DNA of 10,971 nt from Bordetella parapertussis (lineage in GTDB: Bacteria; Pseudomonadota; Gammaproteobacteria; Burkholderiales; SG8-41): the NCBI GenBank assembly GCA_945863085.1, contig CAMBCD010000067.1, positions 1 to 10,971 of the forward strand, given 5' to 3'. Both the position numbers and the translations under genes were made by a program. Shown here piece after piece: positions 6,755-10,971 of this stretch (the stretch's first letter is position 1; every line of letters starts with the position of its first letter). The notes beneath the pieces were generated by a model. That model did not search any database, was not told the origin of the DNA, and saw nothing but the letters and a program-made list of their open reading frames with translations.

Positions 6755-7720
6755 ATGTTTGCACGTGTTCTGGTATCGCTGTTGTTGTTTGCCCTTGCCG
6801 GCGGTGCATTTGCCCAGGCGAAATACCCCGTCAAACCCATGCGCATGATCATTCCCTACCCGCCGGGCGGGGGCACCGATATTCTCGGCCGCCCGATCGC
6901 CAAGCTGCTCGGTGACAAGCTGGGGCAGCAGGTGCTCGTCGACAACCGTGGCGGCGCCTCCGGCATGGTCGGGGCCGAACTTGCGGCTCGCAGTGCGCCT
7001 GACGGCTACACCATCCTGATGAGCACTTCGGGTGAAGCTGCGCTCAACGTCGCGCTGTATCCGAAAATGACTTACGACCCGATCAAGGACTTTACACCAA
7101 TCACCCAGGTCGGCATTTCGCCGCTGGTGCTGGTGGTGCATCCCTCGCTGCCGGCAAAAAACATGAAGGAATACATCGCACTGGCAAAGAAACAGCCGGG
7201 CGCCATCAGTTACGCCTCAATCGGCTCCGGCAGTGCGCAGCACATGGCCGGCGAGTGGATGAAACTGCTGACCGGCATCGACGTCCTCCATGTCGCGTAC
7301 AAAGGCGGCGGACCGCAATTGACCGACCTGATGGGCGGCCACTCGCCGAGCGCCTTCCTTGCGCTGCCGGTCGCCGCGCCCCACATCAAGAGCGGCCGCA
7401 TCCGCGCCGTCGGCATGACCTCCGCGCAGCGCTCCTCGGCCTTTCCCGAAGTGGCAACCTTTGCCGAAACCGGCATGCCGGGTTTCGAAGTCAGCCAGTG
7501 GTGGGCGACTTTTGTGCCGCGCGGCACCTCGAACGACATCGTCAAGCGCCTGCACGCGGAAATTTCCGTGATCGTCAAAAACGCGGAAATGAAGGGACGC
7601 ATGGCCGAACTGGGCGTCGATCCGGTCGGCGGCACGCCGGAACAGCTGGGCGAACTGGTGCGTTCTGAAATCGCCAAGTTCAAGAAGATTGTCGCCGACG
7701 CAAAGATCACGCTGAACTAA
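6755..7720 (+). CDS. Bug-family (TctC-like) tripartite tricarboxylate transporter substrate-binding protein
   Basis: Periplasmic solute receptor of the TctC/Bug family, 321 residues, of normal length. A Sec signal peptide is clear: MFAR, a hydrophobic core to about residue 17, and cleavage after AFA (residue 20). The mature protein starts QAKYPVKPMRMIIPYPPGGG. Family motifs are PPGGGTDILGR (36-46), VDNRGGASGMVG (62-73), ALYPKMTYDPIKDFTPI (100-116) and AYKGGGPQ (181-188). Such receptors bind carboxylates or other small organic anions; the ligand here is not predictable. No tctA or tctB gene is in view, so it is an orphan receptor, as most Bug proteins in Burkholderiales are. It is divergent from the methyltransferase gene and convergent with homospermidine synthase. 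Confidence 0.93.
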   Translation: MFARVLVSLLLFALAGGAFAQAKYPVKPMRMIIPYPPGGGTDILGRPIAKLLGDKLGQQVLVDNRGGASGMVGAELAARSAPDGYTILMSTSGEAALNVALYPKMTYDPIKDFTPITQVGISPLVLVVHPSLPAKNMKEYIALAKKQPGAISYASIGSGSAQHMAGEWMKLLTGIDVLHVAYKGGGPQLTDLMGGHSPSAFLALPVAAPHIKSGRIRAVGMTSAQRSSAFPEVATFAETGMPGFEVSQWWATFVPRGTSNDIVKRLHAEISVIVKNAEMKGRMAELGVDPVGGTPEQLGELVRSEIAKFKKIVADAKITLN

Positions 7721-7724
7721 TTAC

Positions 7725-7779
7725 CGTTCGCCCTGAGCCCTTCGACTTCGCTCAGGACAGGCTTGTCGAAGGGCGAACG
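7725..7779. repeat. Inverted-repeat hairpin between convergent genes, dispersed-repeat type
   Basis: Outer arms CGTTCGCCCT (7725-7734) and AGGGCGAACG (7770-7779) pair perfectly over 10 bp. Inside lie two further pairings: CCTGAGC (7732-7738) with GCTCAGG (7750-7756), and CCCTTCGAC (7738-7746) with GTCGAAGGG (7765-7773). These compete with one another, so the RNA could fold in alternative ways. The CCCTGAGC and GTCGAAGGGC words are typical of a dispersed intergenic repeat I recognise from many proteobacterial genomes. It fills the 77-nt gap between the Bug receptor stop and the homospermidine synthase stop. It could act as a two-way transcription or mRNA-end barrier, though no T-tract follows on either strand. 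Confidence 0.75.
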
Positions 7780-7797
7780 ATCACTGCAATCAGCGCG

Positions 7798-9213
7798 TCA
7801 AGTCACGCGGATGTTTTTGAACTGCCAGGGATCCGAGGCGTCAACATCCTCGGCGAAAGGATGGTTGCGACCCTGCAGCGGCGTCCAGTCCGAATAGGCG
7901 CCGACCACCTTGCCCAGATAAGGTTTGGCGATTTCGAGCACGCGACGGTAATCCATGTCGTCGGGATCGATGATGCCGGCCTGCGGATTTTCCATCGCCC
8001 ACACGATGCCGCCGAGCACACCCGCGGCCACCTGCAGGCTGGTCGCATTGTTGTACGGCGCCAGCTTGCGCGCCTCGCCGATCGACAACTGCGAGCCATA
8101 CCAGTAGGCGCCCTTCCTGTGGCCCAGCAGCAGCGCACCGAGTTCGTCGGTGCCTTCGGTAATTTCGTCGCGGTACAAGCGGCGCTGCTCCTGCCCCACC
8201 CAGTTGCGCCCTGCAAGCTCATGCACCGACAGCACGGTGTCGTCGCAGGGATGATAGGCGTAGTGGCAGGTCGGCCGGTACAGGACCTGGTCGCCTTTTT
8301 TGACGGTCAGGTAATCCGAAATCGAAATCGCCTCGCCGTGCGTAATCAGGAAACCATGGAATGCACCGGCATTGGGCGTCCAGGTGCGCACCTTCACCGA
8401 CGCGCCGGGACGGTTCAGGAAAATCGCCGCCTTGCAGCCATGGTCATGATGCTGCCCTTCCGGCGGGAAATATTTTTCGTGCGAACCCCAGCCCAGTTCA
8501 CAGGGCTGTGAGCCTTCCCCGATGAAACCGTCGACCGACCAGGTATTGACGAACTCGCCGACACGTTTGCGCGGCAGGGCGTACTGGGTATCGCGTTCGG
8601 AGCAATGAATGCTCTTCACACCGAGGTCCATCGCCAGTTGCGCCCATTCCGCCTTGGTCCGCGGAATCGTCGTGCTGCCGAGGATATCCTTCGACAAATT
8701 GACCAGCGCCTGTTTCACCCAGTGCGAAATCAGCCCGGGATTGGCGCCGTGCGTCGGGATCACCGTCGGGCCCTTGGGGAATTTTTTGCGCAGCGCGATG
8801 ACCTCCTCGCGCTGGCCGTAGTTGGAACGGCGCGACGCCGACACCGATTGGTCGGTATAACCACCCGCCCAGGGTTCGATGCAGGAATCGGTGTAGAGAA
8901 TGCCTTTTTCGCAGCAAAACTCAATCAGCGCGGAACTGGCCACGTCGACCGACAGATTGATCAGCAGATCGCCCCGCTCCAGCCTGGGGCCGAGGATCGC
9001 GCGATAGTTTTCGCGCGTGAGAGGATTTATTTCGTAACGGATGCCGAACGATGCCGCTTCGGCGCGACCGCGGTCATGCGCGGTAATGATCGAAATCCGC
9101 TCGCTCGGCATGTCGATATGGCGCAACAGGAGCGGAAGTACACCCTGTGCGACCGAGCCGAAACCGATGAAAACGATTTTTCCCTGAAATTTGAAATACT
9201 TTGAGTCTGCCAT
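7798..9213 (-). CDS. hss: Homospermidine synthase
   Basis: Bacterial homospermidine synthase makes the polyamine sym-homospermidine from two putrescines (or from spermidine plus putrescine) with NAD+ as a bound redox cofactor. It has 471 residues, close to the Blastochloris viridis enzyme. The N-terminal Rossmann motif GFGSVAQG is at 17-24. Family blocks follow: INLSVDVASSALIEFC (85-100), YTDSCIEPWAGGY (107-119), PTHGANPG (153-160), HCSERDTQYALPRKR (203-217) and EFVNTWSVDGF (220-230). D90, E113, N158, E206, W225 and E233 line up with active-site residues I recall for the B. viridis enzyme (numbering shifted by four), so it should be active. The start ATG at 9213 has no clear Shine-Dalgarno. 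It is divergent from the aldehyde dehydrogenase across about 165 bp. Saccharopine dehydrogenase-like annotation is the main alternative but fits less well. Confidence 0.93.
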   Translation of the reverse strand: MADSKYFKFQGKIVFIGFGSVAQGVLPLLLRHIDMPSERISIITAHDRGRAEAASFGIRYEINPLTRENYRAILGPRLERGDLLINLSVDVASSALIEFCCEKGILYTDSCIEPWAGGYTDQSVSASRRSNYGQREEVIALRKKFPKGPTVIPTHGANPGLISHWVKQALVNLSKDILGSTTIPRTKAEWAQLAMDLGVKSIHCSERDTQYALPRKRVGEFVNTWSVDGFIGEGSQPCELGWGSHEKYFPPEGQHHDHGCKAAIFLNRPGASVKVRTWTPNAGAFHGFLITHGEAISISDYLTVKKGDQVLYRPTCHYAYHPCDDTVLSVHELAGRNWVGQEQRRLYRDEITEGTDELGALLLGHRKGAYWYGSQLSIGEARKLAPYNNATSLQVAAGVLGGIVWAMENPQAGIIDPDDMDYRRVLEIAKPYLGKVVGAYSDWTPLQGRNHPFAEDVDASDPWQFKNIRVT

Positions 9214-9306
9214 TTCATAAACTGGTGTTGTCGTTTTTCGGGAACCGCGAGTCTATCAATTTTTGTCCGTCGCGCACAGCAAAACCGGTCGTGGTCCGGG
9301 GCTGGC

Positions 9307-9312
9307 TATAAT
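9307..9312 (+). promoter_or_regulatory. Consensus -10 box (TATAAT) for the aldehyde dehydrogenase gene
   Basis: A perfect TATAAT in the context GGCTATAATG lies upstream of both candidate starts. It predicts a transcript start near 9319 and a leader of 30 or 60 nt. The -35 region at normal distance (about 9283-9290) matches the consensus poorly, suggesting activator help. The same region must also hold the divergent promoter for homospermidine synthase, which I could not place. Confidence 0.5.
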
Positions 9313-9378
9313 GTCCATCAAATCAACACGACGCCGGCCGCAAGGGATATGCAGGCCGGCGCAAACCCGGGATCCGAC

Positions 9379-10806
9379 ATGGCTGAAAACGATTCGCAGG
9401 TCACGCATTCACCCGCCGCACAAACTGTTTCGGCACTGGTCGCGCGTGCGCGCCGCGCGCAAGCTTCAATCGCCAAGTATTCCCAGGCGCAACTCGATGA
9501 GCTGGTTACCGCAGCCGGCTGGGCGATCATGGAGCCCGGCCGCAACACAATGCTCGCCGAGATCGCGGTACGCGACACCGGCCTCGGCAACGTCGCCGAC
9601 AAAATCAACAAAAACCACCGCAAGACCCTCGGCCTGCTGCGCGACCTGCAGGGCGCCGTTTCCACCGGTGTACTCGCCGAATACCCGGAACTGGGCATCA
9701 CCGAAATCGCGCGCCCGGTCGGCGTCGTTGCCGCAGTCGTGCCTTCGACCAATCCCGGCGCCACCCCCGCCAACAACATCATCAACGCACTGAAATGCGG
9801 CAATGCCGTGATCCTGTCACCCTCGCCCAAGGGCTGCTCGACGGCGGCGAAACTGCTGGAATTCATCCACGCCGAATTCGCGCGCATCGGCGCCCCGGCA
9901 GATCTGGTGCAGACGCTGCCGCAGCCGGTGACCAAGGAACTGAGCCAGGAACTGATGCGCCAGTGCGATCTGGTGGTCGTCACCGGCTCACAGGCCAATG
10001 TGCGCGCGGGTTATTCCAGCGGCACACCGGCGCTGGGCGTCGGCGCCGGCAATGTTGCGGTGATCGTGGATGAATCGGCCAATTGCAGCGATGCCGCGGA
10101 AAAAATCATGCGCTCGAAGATTTTCGACAACGCGACCAGCTGCTCATCGGAAAACAGCGTGATCATCCATGCCGCGGTGTATGAGCGCATGATCAAAGCC
10201 TTGACCGCCGTCGGTGGCGCATTGCTGACCGCCGCGGAAAAAGAGACGCTGCTGAAAGCCATGTTCCCGGGCGGAAAACTGTCGCCCGCGGTCACCGCAC
10301 AAAGTGTCGCCAGAATCTGCGCCGTAGCCGGACTCACACGCCCTGAACTCGTCAGCGCAAAATGCCTGATGGTTGAGGAAGAAAATACCGGAAAGGCCGC
10401 ACCCTTCTCCGGCGAAAAACTGTCGCCGGTGATGACGCTCTACAAGGCGCGAGATTTCGACCAGGCCTTCAACACGCTGCGCGCCATCTACGACTATCAG
10501 GGCGACGGCCATTCCTGCGGCATACACACAAAAAATAATGAACAAATTCAAAGACTTGGAATGGAAATGACGGTCTGCCGGGTGATCGTCAACCAGGCCC
10601 ACGCCATCGCCAACGGCGGCAGCTTCGACAACGGCCTGCCGTTTTCGCTGACCATGGGCTGCGGCACCTGGGGCGGCAACAGTTTTTCGGAAAACCTGAA
10701 TTACAGACACTTCATGAACACCACGCGCATCGTGCGCGTGATCCCGCCGCGCGAACCGTCGGTCGACGATATTTTCGGCGACTACCGTAAAAAATACGGG
10801 GCTTGA
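9379..10806 (+). CDS. CoA-acylating-type aldehyde dehydrogenase
   Basis: Aldehyde dehydrogenase superfamily member of the CoA-acylating branch (AdhE N-terminal domain, EutE, SucD, SauS), which converts an aldehyde, NAD(P)+ and CoA to acyl-CoA. It has 475 residues from this start. Evidence: PSTNPGATP (122-130, compare PTTNP in AdhE), GVGAGNVAV (220-228) where classical enzymes carry the general-base Glu, catalytic C255 in NATSCSSEN, and GCGTWGGNSFSEN (427-439), very like AdhE. The substrate is unknown; sulfoacetaldehyde and succinate semialdehyde are candidates from relatives, and no sulfonate genes are nearby. An ATG at 9349 adds ten residues (MQAGANPGSD), but its AAGGG lies too close; GGGAT before 9379 is better placed. 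Codons near 10522-10569 are unusually AT-rich. The stop region overlaps an inverted repeat. Confidence 0.9.
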   Translation: MAENDSQVTHSPAAQTVSALVARARRAQASIAKYSQAQLDELVTAAGWAIMEPGRNTMLAEIAVRDTGLGNVADKINKNHRKTLGLLRDLQGAVSTGVLAEYPELGITEIARPVGVVAAVVPSTNPGATPANNIINALKCGNAVILSPSPKGCSTAAKLLEFIHAEFARIGAPADLVQTLPQPVTKELSQELMRQCDLVVVTGSQANVRAGYSSGTPALGVGAGNVAVIVDESANCSDAAEKIMRSKIFDNATSCSSENSVIIHAAVYERMIKALTAVGGALLTAAEKETLLKAMFPGGKLSPAVTAQSVARICAVAGLTRPELVSAKCLMVEEENTGKAAPFSGEKLSPVMTLYKARDFDQAFNTLRAIYDYQGDGHSCGIHTKNNEQIQRLGMEMTVCRVIVNQAHAIANGGSFDNGLPFSLTMGCGTWGGNSFSENLNYRHFMNTTRIVRVIPPREPSVDDIFGDYRKKYGA

Positions 10807-10971
10807 ACCCCGTTCACCGCCAAGACGCCAAGAACGCCAAGAAAACCACTTCAATCGAAATGCCAGATACAAAAACAGTCGGCGTCCGATTTTCGTTATT
10901 GCCAAAGATTTTGCATTTGCAGTTCTTGGCGCTCTTGGCGCCTTGGCGGTAAACGGTTTTCAGGCCCCGTA
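10795..10971. repeat. Large imperfect inverted repeat, 49-nt arms, starting in the dehydrogenase stop region
   Basis: The left arm at 10795-10843 and the right arm at 10923-10971 are reverse complements at 43 of 49 positions, around a 79-nt loop. Each arm carries three CGCCAAG-type units: ACCGCCAAG, CGCCAAGA and CGCCAAGAA on the left, with the matching CTTGGCG series on the right. The left arm begins at TACGGGGCTTGAA, so it includes the last codons and the stop of the aldehyde dehydrogenase. The right arm ends exactly at the window edge, so the repeat may continue. CTTGGCG-series repeats are known to me as widely dispersed intergenic elements in bacteria. It could form a large hairpin at the mRNA end. 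No gene is seen in the 165 nt after the dehydrogenase. Confidence 0.85.

Noticed and set aside
7861..8511. Plus-strand frames opposite homospermidine synthase, also 8605-9204
   Set aside because: Antisense shadows of a full-length gene with intact motifs; no independent coding evidence.
10144..10905. 253-residue minus-strand frame over the end of the dehydrogenase
   Set aside because: It is antisense to a well-conserved gene and its start reads through the CTTGGCG repeat (SWRSWRLGG-like), a common misannotation.
10795..10971. Insertion sequence or CRISPR-like array at the right end
   Set aside because: There is no transposase frame between the arms, and the CGCCAAG units are short, contiguous and lack spacers.

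Overview
The window looks like chromosomal DNA of a betaproteobacterium (Burkholderiales/Rhodocyclales-like). It is GC-rich by inspection. It carries the gene order tpiA - secG - tRNA-Leu(GAG) - nuoABCDEF, which is familiar from that class, with nuoC and nuoD as separate genes. It also has a stand-alone tripartite-tricarboxylate (Bug/TctC) receptor, a family greatly expanded in Burkholderiales. The assignment rests on synteny and protein character; no database search was possible.

Left part (1-5986, minus strand): a housekeeping block read right to left. A good sigma70-type promoter (-35 TTGACC, 17 bp, -10 TAAAAT) lies just upstream of tpiA. It is followed by secG, a tRNA-Leu(GAG) with encoded CCA, and nuoA, B, C, D, E and F. 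nuoF is cut by the left edge and lacks its C-terminal Fe-S region. Spacing within nuoB-F is very tight (-1 to 26 nt). The nuoA-nuoB gap is instead 154 nt and holds a repeat-like insert with a GC-rich hairpin. The genes combine glycolysis (triose-phosphate isomerase), protein export (SecG) and NADH:quinone oxidoreductase (complex I). The tRNA sits inside the block, so RNase P and RNase E-type processing is expected if one transcript spans it.

Middle (6026-7797): a small class I SAM-dependent methyltransferase of unknown substrate (minus) is divergent from a periplasmic Bug-type solute receptor (plus). The receptor has no TctA/TctB membrane partners in view. A dispersed-repeat-like hairpin lies in the convergent gap before the next gene.

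Right part (7798-10971): homospermidine synthase (minus) is divergent from a CoA-acylating-type aldehyde dehydrogenase (plus), with a clear TATAAT box for the latter. The window ends in a large imperfect inverted repeat with two 49-nt arms. Its left arm begins inside the last codons of the dehydrogenase gene, and its right arm ends on the last base of the window.

I see no CRISPR array, transposase, phage gene, toxin-antitoxin pair or defence system. All coding genes belong to known families. The most unusual content is in the intergenic repeats, a possible one-base slip at the end of secG, and the pairing of homospermidine synthase with the acylating dehydrogenase. I did not find a convincing new biological system.
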